A DNA stretch of 64,000 bases from Brevibacillus panacihumi (GCF_003710985.1 NZ_RHHT01000072.1:1-64000); one strand, 5' to 3'; numbered from the stretch's first letter, positions 51,588-63,179 are shown. The notes: a model not told the origin generated them from the letters alone. Numbers and translations: made by a program.

Positions 51588-53342
51588 CTAGAGAACCCGG
51601 GCATGCCCCGAATAGATATGTCCGCGACCTGAATCGACGGTGACGACTGTTCCTTCTTTCAGTATATCGGTGGCTGCTTGGACTCCCAGGATGACAGGAA
51701 CATTCAGATTGAGTCCCACTATCGCCGCATGCGAGGTAAGTCCCCCCTCCTCGGTAATGACGGCTGCTGCCTTCTGGAATGCCTCGATCATATCGGAATC
51801 CGTGCCGATTGTGACCAGGATCGAGCCTTCCTCGGTCTTTTCGAGCGCTTCCTGGGCGGACCGGGCGACGACCACCTTGCCGGAGACGACTTTGCGCCCG
51901 ATGCCTTGTCCTTTCGCGACGATGTCACCAATCACGTGAATCTTCATCAGATTGGTCGTCCCCACTTCACGTACAGGCACGCCTGCCGTGATGACAACCA
52001 GATCCCCATGACGGACGTAGCCGCTCTGCAACGACTCCTGGACAGACCTGTCCAACATCTCGTCTGTAGTATGGGCAATCTCTCCCAGAACCGGGTAGAC
52101 GCCGTTGACGAGCGCCAGGCGGCGGATGACGCCAGCATGCGGGGTGACAGCTACAATCGGCGCCTTCGGACGGAACTTGGAGACCATACGCGCGGTATGG
52201 CCGCTTTCTGTTGCGGTGATGATCGCAGCGGCGTTCAGGTCCAGCGCGGCGCTTGCGACTGCCTGACTGATCGCATCTGTGATCGTAACATGCTTCATGG
52301 TCACTTGCTTGAGCAGGATTTCCCGATAATTGAGCTCCTGCTCAGCGCGCAATGCGATGCGATCCATCGTCTCGACGGATTCTACCGGATACTTGCCTGC
52401 TGCCGTCTCTCCGGACAGCATGATTGCGTCTGTGCCATCGAAGATCGCATTGGCTACATCGCTTGCTTCCGCTCTCGTCGGACGAGGATTGCGCTGCATG
52501 GAATCCAGCATTTGGGTCGCCGTGATGACCGGTTTCGCCAGCTCGTTGCACTTTTTAATCAGCTGCTTCTGGACGAGCGGCACTTCCTCTGCAGGGATCT
52601 CTACCCCCAGGTCGCCGCGCGCCACCATGATGCCATCTGATACGACCAGGATTTCGTCGACATTGTCCACGCCCTCCTGGTTTTCGATTTTGGCGATAAT
52701 ATCAATCGATGCGCCATGCTGCTCCAAAATCTGCCGGATCTCCAGAATGTCTGCTGCTTTGCGCACGAAGGAGGCCGCGATGAAATCAACGCCCTGCCTG
52801 ATCCCGAATTCAATATCTTGTGCGTCCTTTTCCGTGATCCCTGGCAGATTGATGCTGACGCCTGGGACGTTGACGCCTTTTTTGCTTTTCAAGGTACCGC
52901 CGTTTTTAATCAAGCAGACAATTTCGGTAGGGCGTACTTCCTCGACTGTCAGACCGATCAGTCCGTCATCGATCAAAATGGTGTCGCCCACCGTCACATC
53001 AGCTGGCAGCTCCCGATACGTGATGGAGACGCGCTCCGCATTCCCCGCCACATCCTCGGTCGTCAATACAATCCGGTTTCCTTCGATCAATTCGACCGCA
53101 TCGACTTCGAGGGAGCCTGTACGGATTTCGGGTCCTTTGGTATCGAGCAGGATCGCGACAGACTTGCCTGTCTGTCTGGAAGCCTCACGGATATTTACAA
53201 TACGCGCAGCGTGTTCTTCATGAGAGCCATGGGAAAAATTGAGCCGGGCTACATTCATTCCCGCCTCAATAAGGTTTTTCAGGGTTTCTACGGATTCGCT
53301 TGCCGGTCCGATGGTACATACGATTTTTGCCTTTCTCAACAT
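51588..53342 (-). CDS. pyk: Pyruvate kinase with C-terminal PEP-utiliser domain
   Basis: Makes pyruvate and ATP from phosphoenolpyruvate. The 584-residue protein has the catalytic barrel ([10 protein letters not shown] start, [77 protein letters not shown]), an allosteric C domain, and an extra domain (about 475-580). The extra domain has [24 protein letters not shown], related to the phosphohistidine domain of PEP synthase, a feature of Bacillus enzymes. ATG 53342 follows AGAGGAGG by 8 bases. It lies 39 bases after pfkA. Confidence 0.97.
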   Translation of the reverse strand: MLRKAKIVCTIGPASESVETLKNLIEAGMNVARLNFSHGSHEEHAARIVNIREASRQTGKSVAILLDTKGPEIRTGSLEVDAVELIEGNRIVLTTEDVAGNAERVSITYRELPADVTVGDTILIDDGLIGLTVEEVRPTEIVCLIKNGGTLKSKKGVNVPGVSINLPGITEKDAQDIEFGIRQGVDFIAASFVRKAADILEIRQILEQHGASIDIIAKIENQEGVDNVDEILVVSDGIMVARGDLGVEIPAEEVPLVQKQLIKKCNELAKPVITATQMLDSMQRNPRPTRAEASDVANAIFDGTDAIMLSGETAAGKYPVESVETMDRIALRAEQELNYREILLKQVTMKHVTITDAISQAVASAALDLNAAAIITATESGHTARMVSKFRPKAPIVAVTPHAGVIRRLALVNGVYPVLGEIAHTTDEMLDRSVQESLQSGYVRHGDLVVITAGVPVREVGTTNLMKIHVIGDIVAKGQGIGRKVVSGKVVVARSAQEALEKTEEGSILVTIGTDSDMIEAFQKAAAVITEEGGLTSHAAIVGLNLNVPVILGVQAATDILKEGTVVTVDSGRGHIYSGHARVL

Positions 53343-53381
53343 GCTTTCTGCCTCCTCTGTGCTCCCTGCCTGCATACAATC

Positions 53382-54362
<981 letters not shown>

Positions 54363-54536
54363 CTAGCATGTCTTCCAACTGGCTTCAGTATGTACCAAAG
54401 CGGCTATGAAACATGCTGTATCAGTTGCATTTCGATATCTGTTATACTCTTTTTTCTTTTGTGCCATACTTTTTCAAAGAACTGGCAAAAGCTTTATCCG
54501 ATTACGATTGTAGCAGATAATCCTTATAGAAAAAAG

Positions 54537-54571
54537 CAAAAAAACGCCCCCTGCCGATTACAGGGAGGCGT
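54537..54571 (-). terminator. Terminator of the accD-accA transcript
   Basis: Minus-strand stem ACGCC(T)CCCTG/CAGGGGGCGT with one bulge, followed by seven T residues; it overlaps the accA 3' end. Confidence 0.85.
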
Positions 54572-55514
54572 ACTCACCAATCTGTTTGAACTTTTCATAA
54601 CGATCCTGTACTAATTCATCCGGAGACAATTGGCTGAGCTGTTCCAGTTGTTCCAGCAGGACCTTTTTCACCGCGTCAGCCTGCATGGCTACATCGCGAT
54701 GGGCGCCGCCAAAAGGCTCCGGGATAATTCCGTCGATGACACCCAGCTCCAGCAGATCGGGGGCCGTGATCTTCATGGTTTCTGCCGCGCGCATGCCCAG
54801 GCTCGAATCTCTCCAGAGAATCGCCGCCGCACTCTCGGGCGCGATCACGGAGTAATAGGAATTCTCCAGCATGAAGACGCGGTTGCCCACACCGATCGCC
54901 AATGCGCCGCCGCTGCCTCCTTCTCCGATGACCACACAGATAATCGGCACGCCAAAAGTAGCCATCTGACGCAGGTTGCGCGCGATCGCCTCGCTTTGCC
55001 CCCGCTCTTCTGCCGCTTTCCCCGGATACGCGCCGGATGTGTTGATAAAGCAGATGATAGGGCGGCCAAACTTGTTTGCCTGTTCCATGATCCGCAAGGC
55101 TTTGCGATAGCCTTCCGGATGGGCCATTCCGAAGTTTCTGCGGATATTGTCTTTCGTATCCTTCCCCTTCTGGTTCCCGATGATCGTCACCGGACGGCCA
55201 TCCAATCTCGCAATTCCGCCGACGATGGCCTGATCATCACCGAACAGACGGTCGCCGTGAATTTCCATGAAGTCCGTAAAGAGAAGCTGAATATAGTCCA
55301 GGGTAGTCGGCCGTTCGGGATGGCGCGCAAGCTGTACGCGCTGCCAAGGCGTGAGATTGCCGTATATCTGATCGGCCAATTCCTTCGCTTTTTGTTCCAG
55401 GCGCTTCACTTCGTCGGAGAAATCAATGCCCTTCTCCTCGGTGAAGCGGCGCAATTCCTTGATCTTGTCGTGCAATTCTACGAGAGGCTTTTCAAAGGGG
55501 AGCTCTCCTGCCAT
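54558..55514 (-). CDS. accA: Acetyl-CoA carboxylase carboxyltransferase subunit alpha
   Basis: With AccD transfers the carboxyl group from biotin to acetyl-CoA for malonyl-CoA synthesis. The 318-residue crotonase-fold protein has [93 protein letters not shown], and [19 protein letters not shown] followed by [19 protein letters not shown] 55514 follows AAGGAGTGG. It overlaps the accD 3' end by 37 bases. Confidence 0.97.
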   Translation of the reverse strand: MAGELPFEKPLVELHDKIKELRRFTEEKGIDFSDEVKRLEQKAKELADQIYGNLTPWQRVQLARHPERPTTLDYIQLLFTDFMEIHGDRLFGDDQAIVGGIARLDGRPVTIIGNQKGKDTKDNIRRNFGMAHPEGYRKALRIMEQANKFGRPIICFINTSGAYPGKAAEERGQSEAIARNLRQMATFGVPIICVVIGEGGSGGALAIGVGNRVFMLENSYYSVIAPESAAAILWRDSSLGMRAAETMKITAPDLLELGVIDGIIPEPFGGAHRDVAMQADAVKKVLLEQLEQLSQLSPDELVQDRYEKFKQIGEYASL

Positions 55515-56431
55515 GTTTCCACTCCTTCCCGTGGCGTTGACGTGTGCATCTCAACCAGCTTTGCCAGCGTACTGCGCATTTCCTTGCGGTGAACAACCAT
55601 GTCCAGTTGTCCGTTTTGCAGCAAGAATTCCGCGGTTTGGAAGTCTTTCGGCAACTCCTGGCGAATCGTCTGCTCGATCACACGACGGCCAGCAAACCCG
55701 ATCATCGCACCCGGCTCGGCGATATTGTAATCGCCCAGCGAGGAAAAGCTTGCCGACACACCGCCAAATGTAGGGTTGGTCAGGACGGAGATGTACAACA
55801 ACCGCTCCCGGTCCAGCTTGGCCAATGCCGCACTCGTCTTGGCCATCTGCATCAGACTGAGGACACCTTCCTGCATCCGCGCTCCGCCTGAAGCAGAGAA
55901 CAAAATAAAGGGCAGTCGACGGTCGATCGCCCGCTCAATTGCACGCGTGATTTTTTCTCCTACGACCGAGCCCATGCTCGCCATGCGGAAACGGGAATCC
56001 ATCACTCCGACGACAATGCGGTTGCCTTCGAGCAAGCCTTCTCCGGTCACGACCGCCTCGTTCAGATTGGTGTTGGCCATGTCCTGCTCCAGCTTCTCCA
56101 GATAGCCCGGAAAGCCGAGGGGATTGGAGGTGATCAAATCCGTATCAAATTCTTCTGTCAGCACGCCGTCATCCAGCAGCAAGGCCAGACGCTCCGGAGC
56201 TGATATGGAATAGTGATACTGGCAACCTTTGCATACGCGCAGGTTCTTCTCCAAGTCCTTGGAGTAGTGAATGGTCCCGCAGTGCGGGCATTTATTCATC
56301 AGTCCCTCAGGAACTTCCTTCTCACGTACGCCCGCTTCTTTGGCCTGATCGCCAGAAGCGGGGACACGTGTGAGGTTTTCCGATGGGACGGTAGCAAATT
56401 TTCGCTTTTTGCCGAAAAGGTCTTTCAGCAC
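55478..56431 (-). CDS. accD: Acetyl-CoA carboxylase carboxyltransferase subunit beta
   Basis: Partner of AccA. The 317-residue protein has an N-terminal zinc ribbon with C48, C51, C67 and C70 (CPHCGTIHY...CKGCQ) and the carboxyltransferase fold with [73 protein letters not shown] and [21 protein letters not shown] 56431 follows AAAGGTGGGG by 7 bases. Confidence 0.97.
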   Translation of the reverse strand: MLKDLFGKKRKFATVPSENLTRVPASGDQAKEAGVREKEVPEGLMNKCPHCGTIHYSKDLEKNLRVCKGCQYHYSISAPERLALLLDDGVLTEEFDTDLITSNPLGFPGYLEKLEQDMANTNLNEAVVTGEGLLEGNRIVVGVMDSRFRMASMGSVVGEKITRAIERAIDRRLPFILFSASGGARMQEGVLSLMQMAKTSAALAKLDRERLLYISVLTNPTFGGVSASFSSLGDYNIAEPGAMIGFAGRRVIEQTIRQELPKDFQTAEFLLQNGQLDMVVHRKEMRSTLAKLVEMHTSTPREGVETWQESSPLKSLS

Positions 56432-56452
56432 CTTTGCACCCCACCTTTCTCT

Positions 56453-56635
56453 TCAGTGAAGGATCGTGCCAAGTACATCCTGGACCTCTTGAAGCTCGCT
56501 TTCGGGGACGAGAATCTCGAATTGCTTGGAAACCTTCGCCTCCCGAACCTTGACCAGGAATCCTTCATCTGTCAAACGTTGCTGTATCCGTTCTGCTATT
56601 TTTGCGCTAGGAGCGATGTAGATGACCGTCCACAT
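56453..56635 (-). CDS. 60-residue conserved-type protein upstream of accD
   Basis: A small alpha/beta protein MWTVIYIAPSAKIAERIQQR...EILVPESELQEVQDVLGTIL. The pattern, a beta strand, a helix with a deletion-prone middle (TDEGFLVKVREAKVSKQF) and a final strand/helix, resembles DUF2007-like signal-transducing domains. ATG 56635 has AAGGAGG 8 bases upstream. It lies 21 bases before accD and probably shares its transcript. Role unknown; the fixed neighbour suggests a link to fatty-acid synthesis (inference). Confidence 0.75.
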   Translation of the reverse strand: MWTVIYIAPSAKIAERIQQRLTDEGFLVKVREAKVSKQFEILVPESELQEVQDVLGTILH

Positions 56636-56714
56636 GCTGGCTTCCTCCTTCATCCTCCAATACAGGTCTGGATCATCATATCACAGCCCAAACGCAAGTC
56701 GCAAATGGGGGAAA

Positions 56715-57386
56715 TCACAGCTTGCTGTTCTCCAAATGATGCCTCATTTTCTCTACAGCTACCTGGACATCTCCCGCACGGATTGCAGCCATGATCTCCC
56801 GATGCTCCTGCAGCGCAGCCTTCGCCCTGCCCTCTCGAGACAGTGATTCGACGCGTACGCTGTTGCTGTATTCAACCAGCGGCGCCCAGATGCGGTGAAG
56901 AATCGAGTTGCGGCTCGATCGGCAGATTACACGATGGAACTGGTAATCTTCCTCCGCGGGAACCTCTCCGCGCTCTACCCGCTCCTCGGCAGCAGCCAGG
57001 ATCCGCTCCATTTCCTCAAAATGCTTATCCGTCGCACGACGGCACGCCAGACGAACTGCGTCCAACTCCAACATTCTGCGCATCTCGATCAAATCCTTCT
57101 TGGACTTGCCATCCTGCAGAATGAAAAAACCGAGGATATCGATCAAACGATTATGCCGATAATGCTTGAGAAAAGTGCCTTCCCCCCGGCGCGTCTCGAT
57201 CAATCCGAGCAGCTCCAGGGCGCGCAACGCCTCTCTTACGGAAGAACGACCTGCACCTAATAGCTCCGACAGCTCCCGTTCGGACGGAAGCTTGTCGCCA
57301 ACCCGCAAGTTGCGCTCCTGTACAATCTGATGGATGTGCAGGAGAATCTCCTCGTACACCTTTCGCTCTTGGGAAGAGTCGAGCAC
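56715..57386 (-). CDS. GntR-family regulator of the FadR/FCD subfamily
   Basis: The 223-residue protein has a winged HTH (about 8-72: LRVGDKLPSERELSELLGAGRSSVREALRALELLGLIETRRGEGTF) and an FCD effector domain (about 90-215). The FCD metal-site histidines are visible in EEDYQFHRVICRSS, LQEHREIMAAI and MRHHLEN. Such regulators respond to carboxylic acids (lactate, pyruvate, malate-like) or acyl compounds. It follows malic enzyme by 89 bases, and a symmetric AAGTGGTC-T-GACCACTT site near the malic enzyme promoter fits a FadR-type operator. GTG 57386 follows GAGGAGG by 7 bases. Confidence 0.92.
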   Translation of the reverse strand: MLDSSQERKVYEEILLHIHQIVQERNLRVGDKLPSERELSELLGAGRSSVREALRALELLGLIETRRGEGTFLKHYRHNRLIDILGFFILQDGKSKKDLIEMRRMLELDAVRLACRRATDKHFEEMERILAAAEERVERGEVPAEEDYQFHRVICRSSRNSILHRIWAPLVEYSNSVRVESLSREGRAKAALQEHREIMAAIRAGDVQVAVEKMRHHLENSKL

Positions 57387-57475
57387 CCTGAATCCTCCTC
57401 ACTAGATCTTCTGTCGCCTGCACCTCGGCGAGCCGCATACAGCTCGCATGGCAAGCATAGGAGTCTGACCTGCTT

Positions 57476-58720
57476 TTACACTTCCTGATAGGAAATCGCA
57501 GTCAGTTTTTTGGTTTTTTCTTTGACAGCCTCTGGATCGACTGTGATCCGTGCTACTCCACTCTCCATCGCCGCTTTTGCGACAGCCGCAGCGACATTTG
57601 GCGCGACACGCGGGTCGAACGGCCCTGGAATGACTTTATCTGCCGACAGCTCTTCTGCAGAGATCAGATCGGCGATCGCGTATACAGCTGCGCGTTTCAT
57701 CTCTTCGTTGATCATGGTCGCACGCGTATCCAATGCACCGCGGAAAATTCCCGGGAACGCGAGGACGTTGTTGACCTGGTTCGGGAAGTCGGAGCGACCC
57801 GTACCGACGACAACGGCTCCAGCCGCTTTTGCATCGTCCGGCATAATCTCTGGATTTGGGTTTGCCATCGCGAAGATGATCGGATCGCGGTTCATCGAGC
57901 GAACCATCTCAGGAGTCACAGCACCTGCTACGGATACCCCGATGAATACGTCTGCGTCCTTCAGCGCATCTTCCAGGTTGCCTTCCATTTTGCTGCGGTT
58001 TGTGATTTTCGCCATTTCTTCTTTGACCGGATTCATACCAAATGTACGGCCTTCGTAAACGATACCTTTGGTGTCGCACATGATGACGTCCTTCACGCCC
58101 ATCGAAACCAGCAGCTTGATGATCGCGATACCGGCAGCGCCTGCGCCATTGATTACGACGCGAATCTCTTCCAGCTTCTTGTCAACCACACGCAAAGCGT
58201 TGATCAAACCTGCAGCGGTCACGATCGCCGTACCGTGCTGATCGTCGTGGAAGATCGGGATGTTGGTCTCTTTTTTCAAGCGCTCCTCGATTTCGAAGCA
58301 AGCAGGAGCAGCGATGTCTTCCAGATTGACCCCGCCAAAGGTAGGCTCCAATAATTTGACTGTTTCTACGATTTTGTCTACGTCATTCGTGTTCAGGCAA
58401 ATCGGAAAAGCATCCACGCCGGCGAAAGATTTGAACAATACTGCCTTTCCTTCCATAACGGGCATTGCTGCTTCCGGTCCGATGTTGCCCAGACCGAGCA
58501 CTGCTGTTCCGTCGCTGACTACTGCGACCAGATTGCCTTTCATGGTGTATTCATACACTTTGGACTTGTCGTCAAAAATATCTTTGCACGGCTCTGCTAC
58601 GCCAGGGGAATAAGCCAGGCTAAGATCGCGGGCATTGCGGACCGGAACCTTTGTAACTGCCTCCAGCTTCCCTTTATTCAATCTGTGCAGCTCCAATGCT
58701 TCCTCTCTGAGATTAGACAT
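57476..58720 (-). CDS. ytsJ: NAD(P)-dependent malic enzyme (YtsJ-like)
   Basis: Oxidatively decarboxylates malate to pyruvate. The 414-residue short bacterial malic enzyme shows [92 protein letters not shown] (metal and catalytic residues), [14 protein letters not shown], the Rossmann GAGAAGIAI and [15 protein letters not shown] preference is likely, as for YtsJ of B. subtilis, which has the same place between dnaE and accD. Start chosen at ATG 58720, 8 bases after GGAG. Probably controlled by the neighbouring FadR-type regulator. Confidence 0.94.
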   Translation of the reverse strand: MSNLREEALELHRLNKGKLEAVTKVPVRNARDLSLAYSPGVAEPCKDIFDDKSKVYEYTMKGNLVAVVSDGTAVLGLGNIGPEAAMPVMEGKAVLFKSFAGVDAFPICLNTNDVDKIVETVKLLEPTFGGVNLEDIAAPACFEIEERLKKETNIPIFHDDQHGTAIVTAAGLINALRVVDKKLEEIRVVINGAGAAGIAIIKLLVSMGVKDVIMCDTKGIVYEGRTFGMNPVKEEMAKITNRSKMEGNLEDALKDADVFIGVSVAGAVTPEMVRSMNRDPIIFAMANPNPEIMPDDAKAAGAVVVGTGRSDFPNQVNNVLAFPGIFRGALDTRATMINEEMKRAAVYAIADLISAEELSADKVIPGPFDPRVAPNVAAAVAKAAMESGVARITVDPEAVKEKTKKLTAISYQEV

Positions 58721-58799
58721 CATAACCACTCCATTTCGTGTTTTTCTTTTTGTCATTTCGTAAGTTGTGAAAAAACCGCTTATCCATATTCACCAATAG

Positions 58800-58816
58800 A
58801 AGTGGTCTGACCACTT
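58800..58816. promoter_or_regulatory. Candidate FadR/GntR-type operator of ytsJ
   Basis: AAGTGGTC-T-GACCACTT: perfect 8-bp arms around one base, containing TGGTCtGACCA typical of FadR-subfamily sites. It lies about 10-26 bases downstream of the predicted ytsJ transcription start. Confidence 0.75.
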
Positions 58817-58832
58817 TTTTGATTATGTTCCC

Positions 58833-58860
58833 ATTATAGCAAAACCCGTTGTCCTGTAAA
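58833..58860 (-). promoter_or_regulatory. SigA promoter of ytsJ
   Basis: Minus strand TTTACA, 16-base spacer, TATAAT with an upstream TG (extended -10). Confidence 0.7.
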
Positions 58861-58875
58861 GTTGCTGAAAAGAGC

Positions 58876-58902
58876 AAAAAAGAGAGGACATGGTTCATCC
58901 TC
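58876..58902 (-). terminator. Weak terminator at the dnaE end
   Basis: Minus-strand 5-bp core GAGGA/TCCTC with a 9-base loop, then TCTTTTTTG; it overlaps the dnaE stop. Confidence 0.5.
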
Positions 58903-61900
58903 CCTTATTTTTAGGCAATTCTTTCAGAATTACGCTGTCAGAACCCACAATTTCTCGCGCTTTCTCCAAAAATGACTCATCTGCGTCCACCCGAGTGTCG
59001 TCCGGCAAGCGAAGGGTCTGCCTTTTTCCTTCGTAGTACAAAATCACAGGAATCGTTCCTTTTTTCTCGACAAACAGCCGGTGAAGCTGCTGCAACGTCG
59101 AATCCTGCTCCTGCTCGGGAGCGATTTTGACAAAAAGCACCGACTCTGTCGAAGGCTTGGGCATTTCTTTGGGGAGCGCATCCGCATCCCAGAAGCGGGA
59201 GGCGAGCAGCTTGACGGTATCGTCCTGATGGTCGATGCGGGCCTCGGCGATCAGCATGCGTTCCTTGACCAGCAGATCCGCGTATTTGCCATAGACCTGT
59301 GGAAAGACGACCAATTCTACCTGTGCCGTCTTGTCCTCCAAGGTGACGAAGGCCATAGGATCGCCTTTTTTTGTCTGGATGCGCCGTTCATGCGCGACCA
59401 TGCCGAACACCTTGACCGTCTTGTCGCGGGGCAGCTCTGCCAGGGAAGCGATCGCTGCCACTTCTGGCCGACTATACAGATGAGCATATTGATCCAGGGG
59501 ATGACCCGAGAGGTAGACGCCAAGCAAATCGCGTTCCTCCTGAAGCTGCTGGGAACGGGAAAACGGAGGAACCTCGGGATATTCCGACGGCTTTCGCACC
59601 GTCGCCCCGCTCTCGTCTCCCGCGAAGAGATTCATCTGGTCTGCATCCCGCTCAATCCGCTTGCTGTTGGCCTTCCCGACTGCTTCATCGAGCAGGACCA
59701 GAACCTGGCTGCGATGTCCCGGCAAGGAATCGAGCGCCCCGCAAAGTGTCAGCGACTCCACCACGCGGCGGTTGACCAGTCTGCCGTCCACACGGGCGCA
59801 AAAATCAAAGACATCCCGGTACGGTCGATGCACCCGCTCCTTGACGATGGATTCGATCGCGCCATAGCCGACATTTTTCACAGCCGCGAGCCCAAAACGG
59901 ATCGCTTCCTGCTCCACCGTAAAAAACGCCTCGCTTTTGTTCACGTCGGGACCAAGGACAGGAAGCTTCAAGCGCCGCGCTTCTTCCGTATACTCGGCGA
60001 TCCGGTTCTGGCTTCCGATCGACAGGGAGAGCAGGGCAGCCATGAAGGCAAGCGGATAGTTGGCCTTCAGGTACGCCATCTGGTAGGAGATGATGGCGTA
60101 GGCGACAGAGTGCGCCTTGTTGAAGCCGTAGTCGGCAAAGCGAACGATCAAATCGTAGATCTCGTGGCCAAGTTCTGCTCCGTATCCCTGTCTGACGCAG
60201 CCGGCAACGAATTTCTCCCTTTGCTCCGCCAGCAGCTCGCGCTTTTTCTTGCCGACGGCACGGCGCAAAATATCTGCCTCGCCCAGACTAAAGCCCGCCA
60301 GCGTCGAGGAAATCTGCATAATTTGCTCCTGATAGATCATGAAACCGTGTGTTTCCTTGAGTATCGGCTCCAGTACGGGATGGGCGTACGAGACTTTGCT
60401 CTCCCCGTGCTTGGCAGCGATGTACTGCGGGATGATCTCCATCGGTCCGGGACGGTACAAGGCGAGAACGGCGATAATGTCGTCCAGGTCAGTTGGCTTC
60501 AGCTCGCGCAGAACGTTGCGCATGCCGGCAGACTCAAGCTGGAAGATGCCTGTCGTCTCTCCCTGCGAGATCATCTGGAAGGTCTTAGCGTCGTCGGTCG
60601 GGATCTTGTCCGGCTCGAGGCGCACCCCCTGCTGTTCAATATGCCGCAGCGTTTCCTGGATAATGGTCAGGTTGCGCAAGCCGAGAAAATCCATTTTCAA
60701 CAGGCCGACTTCCTCCAGGATCTCCATCGGATACTGCGTCAGGGCGAGTCCCTCGTGTCCGGTCTGAAGAGGGACATAGTGCGTTAGCGGATCGCGCGAG
60801 ATCACAACCCCCGCCGCATGGGTCGAAGCATGTCGCGGCAGTCCTTCCACTCCCTTGGCAGCTTCGATCAGCCGGGCTGCCTGCTTGTTTTCGGCACACA
60901 GCTTGCCGATGTCAGGATTGATCTGCATGGCCTTGTCGATGGTCATGCCTGGCGACTGCGGGATCATTTTCGCTACCCGATCGACCAGCCCCAGGGAGAG
61001 ACCCAATGCTCGCCCAACATCGCGCACCGCTGCCCGGGCAGCCATGGTCCCGAACGTAATAATCTGCGCGACGCGATCATGTCCGTATTTATTGGCTACA
61101 TAGTGGATGACTTCATCTCTTCGTTCTACGGAAAAATCAATGTCGATATCCGGCATCGTCACCCGCTCGGGATTGAGGAAGCGTTCAAAAAGCAGATTGT
61201 AGCGCAGCGGATCGACATTGGTAATGTTCAAGACATACGCGACAAGACTGCCTGCTGCAGAGCCGCGTCCAGGTCCGGTGGCAATCCCGTTCTCATGGGC
61301 GTAGCGCATAAAATCCCAGACGATCAGAAAATAGTGGGTAAAACCTGTCCGCGTGATGATCGACAGCTCATGCTCCAGGCGCTCTCTGATTTGCGGGCTG
61401 ATCTCGCCGTACCGTGCCAAGCAGCCCTTTTCACAGAGCTGACGCAAAAAATGTGTCGGATCCTCCCCTTGCGCCAACGGATATTCCGGCAAAATATGCT
61501 CCCCGAAGACAAGCTCCAGTGAACAGCGCTCAGCGATCTCGACTGTGCGGACTAACGCATCAGTCGCATAAGCAAAGGAGGCTGCCATCTCCTCCGCGCT
61601 TTTCAGGTAATACTGATCCGTCTCGTAGCGCAGACGATTTTCTTCCCCGACGGTTTTGCCCTCTCCGATCGCAAGCAAAGTATCGTGGATGATGTGATCC
61701 TGCTGCCGGACGTAATGGACATTGTTGGTCACCACCAGGGGAATGCCGGTCTCCTCGCTTAGCTTGACGAGGCGGGTATTCAGTCTTCGCTCGATTTCCA
61801 GTCCGTGATCCTCAAGCTCCAGATAGAAATGATCGGGTCCAAACAGCTGCGCGTACCAAAGCGCCGCTTCTCTTGCACCACGAGCATCGCCCTCAAGCAA

Positions 61901-62335
61901 AAGCCGGGACACCTCTCCTTGCCTGCAAGCGCTTAGTGCAATCAAGCCTTTGCTGTGGCGCGCCAGCACCTCTTTGTTGACGCGCGGCAGAATGTAGTCT
62001 CCTTCTGTATGGGCGATCGTCGCCAGCTTCAGCAGGTTGCGGTATCCCTCTTCGCTTTCGGCAAGCAAAACGAGGTGGTTTGGCGCAGGAGCATTCCTCA
62101 CCCGGTCCTGAAGGTTGCCACAGGTCAGGTAGATTTCCATGCCGATGATCGGCTTGATCCCCGCCTGCTTGCACGCCTTATAAAACGGAATCGCCCCGTA
62201 CAGGTTGGCATGATCGGTAATCGCCAAAGCTGTCATGCCCATTTCCGCTGCTCGCGCCACCAATTGATCGATTCGCGCTGCCCCATCAAGCAGGCTATAT
62301 TCTGTATGCACGTGCAAATGGACAAAGGCGCTCAT
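58895..62335 (-). CDS. dnaE: DNA polymerase III alpha subunit DnaE
   Basis: Replicative polymerase of the DnaE1 type, used with PolC in Bacilli to extend RNA primers. The 1146-residue protein has an N-terminal PHP domain (HVHTEYSLLDGA, AITDHANLYGAI), the palm with the catalytic PDIDIDFSVERRDEVI, fingers, tandem HhH region (VKNVGYGAIESIV), and an OB fold (about 985-1065: VFGMVAHERRIQTKKGDPMAFVTLEDKTAQVELVVFP). No exonuclease insertion is present, as expected. A TATAAT at 62371-62376 (minus strand) is a likely -10. Starts MSAFVHLHVH. Confidence 0.97.
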   Translation of the reverse strand: MSAFVHLHVHTEYSLLDGAARIDQLVARAAEMGMTALAITDHANLYGAIPFYKACKQAGIKPIIGMEIYLTCGNLQDRVRNAPAPNHLVLLAESEEGYRNLLKLATIAHTEGDYILPRVNKEVLARHSKGLIALSACRQGEVSRLLLEGDARGAREAALWYAQLFGPDHFYLELEDHGLEIERRLNTRLVKLSEETGIPLVVTNNVHYVRQQDHIIHDTLLAIGEGKTVGEENRLRYETDQYYLKSAEEMAASFAYATDALVRTVEIAERCSLELVFGEHILPEYPLAQGEDPTHFLRQLCEKGCLARYGEISPQIRERLEHELSIITRTGFTHYFLIVWDFMRYAHENGIATGPGRGSAAGSLVAYVLNITNVDPLRYNLLFERFLNPERVTMPDIDIDFSVERRDEVIHYVANKYGHDRVAQIITFGTMAARAAVRDVGRALGLSLGLVDRVAKMIPQSPGMTIDKAMQINPDIGKLCAENKQAARLIEAAKGVEGLPRHASTHAAGVVISRDPLTHYVPLQTGHEGLALTQYPMEILEEVGLLKMDFLGLRNLTIIQETLRHIEQQGVRLEPDKIPTDDAKTFQMISQGETTGIFQLESAGMRNVLRELKPTDLDDIIAVLALYRPGPMEIIPQYIAAKHGESKVSYAHPVLEPILKETHGFMIYQEQIMQISSTLAGFSLGEADILRRAVGKKKRELLAEQREKFVAGCVRQGYGAELGHEIYDLIVRFADYGFNKAHSVAYAIISYQMAYLKANYPLAFMAALLSLSIGSQNRIAEYTEEARRLKLPVLGPDVNKSEAFFTVEQEAIRFGLAAVKNVGYGAIESIVKERVHRPYRDVFDFCARVDGRLVNRRVVESLTLCGALDSLPGHRSQVLVLLDEAVGKANSKRIERDADQMNLFAGDESGATVRKPSEYPEVPPFSRSQQLQEERDLLGVYLSGHPLDQYAHLYSRPEVAAIASLAELPRDKTVKVFGMVAHERRIQTKKGDPMAFVTLEDKTAQVELVVFPQVYGKYADLLVKERMLIAEARIDHQDDTVKLLASRFWDADALPKEMPKPSTESVLFVKIAPEQEQDSTLQQLHRLFVEKKGTIPVILYYEGKRQTLRLPDDTRVDADESFLEKAREIVGSDSVILKELPKNKGG

Positions 62336-62414
62336 CGTCTACTCTTCCTCTCTTTGCTATTTGTTCTTCTATTATACCGTTACTAGAGCGTCGAGTCGTA
62401 CAATCACATGCACC

Positions 62415-63179
62415 TCATGATTCTTCCAGCATCGACGTTAGCCATTTTTCAAACTTGTTTGCACTCATGATTTCGTGTGTGACAAATTCTCCATCGTAAA
62501 ACAGTCCAAAAGTGGTCCAGACGGTTGGGGCTTGCTTCGCCTCTTCTCTCGTTGTCAAACGAACGGTCCGAAAGCTGATTCCACGTCCTTCTGCTACCTT
62601 TTGCAAATCTTCCAGGACGCCGACCGCGAACGGACATTGTGCCGTGTAATAAATCACAACGCCCTTTTCCTTGCTGATTCCTTGGTTTACCTGTTGTGCA
62701 AACGAAGGCGGCGCTGCACGATCATTCAAAGGCAATGCCGCTAATTGAAAATAGGGCCGAGCTTCATCTACGATGCTGAATCCCATATGTTCAAAGAAGC
62801 GTTTCTCACTCAAAAAGGGAAGTTTTTTTGCTCCTACTATATGTACGAGCCCATCCATCCCACGCGAAATGGCATCCTCCTTGCATTTTTGCAGCAAGGC
62901 TTTTGCGTAGCCGGAGTCCTTATATCTGCCGGAGACCCATAGACAATTAATGTACATATAATTCGGTGCCTGAACAGGAGCCCAAGCCATCTCAGCCGGC
63001 AAATACTCGATGAAGACCTTTGCCCGTTCGTTCAAACGGTAAAATACTAATCCCTCATCCATTCGCTCCGACAGCCACCGCTTCTTTTCCAGTACCGCCT
63101 GCTCATATTGTTTTGCACCCAAAGCGCAGCAAAGGTGTTCATGATCGATATTGTCTTTCGTCAATTGCAGGTACGCCAC
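62415..63179 (-). CDS. GNAT acetyltransferase with YoaP-like C-terminal domain
   Basis: The 254-residue protein has a GNAT domain (about 1-140, AWAPVQAPNYMYINCLWVSGRYKDSGYAKALLQKCKEDAISRG with the acetyl-CoA loop, then HMGFSIVDEARPYFQLAALPL) and a thioredoxin-like YoaP domain (about 170-250, VVIYYTAQCPFAVGVLEDLQKVA...TVWTTFGLFYDGEFVTHEIMSANKFEKWL). The single Cys of QCPFA sits where a thioredoxin CxxC would begin. The fusion is known in YoaP of B. subtilis, whose role is unclear. A LexA-box-like site lies 73 bases upstream. Confidence 0.87.
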   Translation of the reverse strand: MAYLQLTKDNIDHEHLCCALGAKQYEQAVLEKKRWLSERMDEGLVFYRLNERAKVFIEYLPAEMAWAPVQAPNYMYINCLWVSGRYKDSGYAKALLQKCKEDAISRGMDGLVHIVGAKKLPFLSEKRFFEHMGFSIVDEARPYFQLAALPLNDRAAPPSFAQQVNQGISKEKGVVIYYTAQCPFAVGVLEDLQKVAEGRGISFRTVRLTTREEAKQAPTVWTTFGLFYDGEFVTHEIMSANKFEKWLTSMLEES

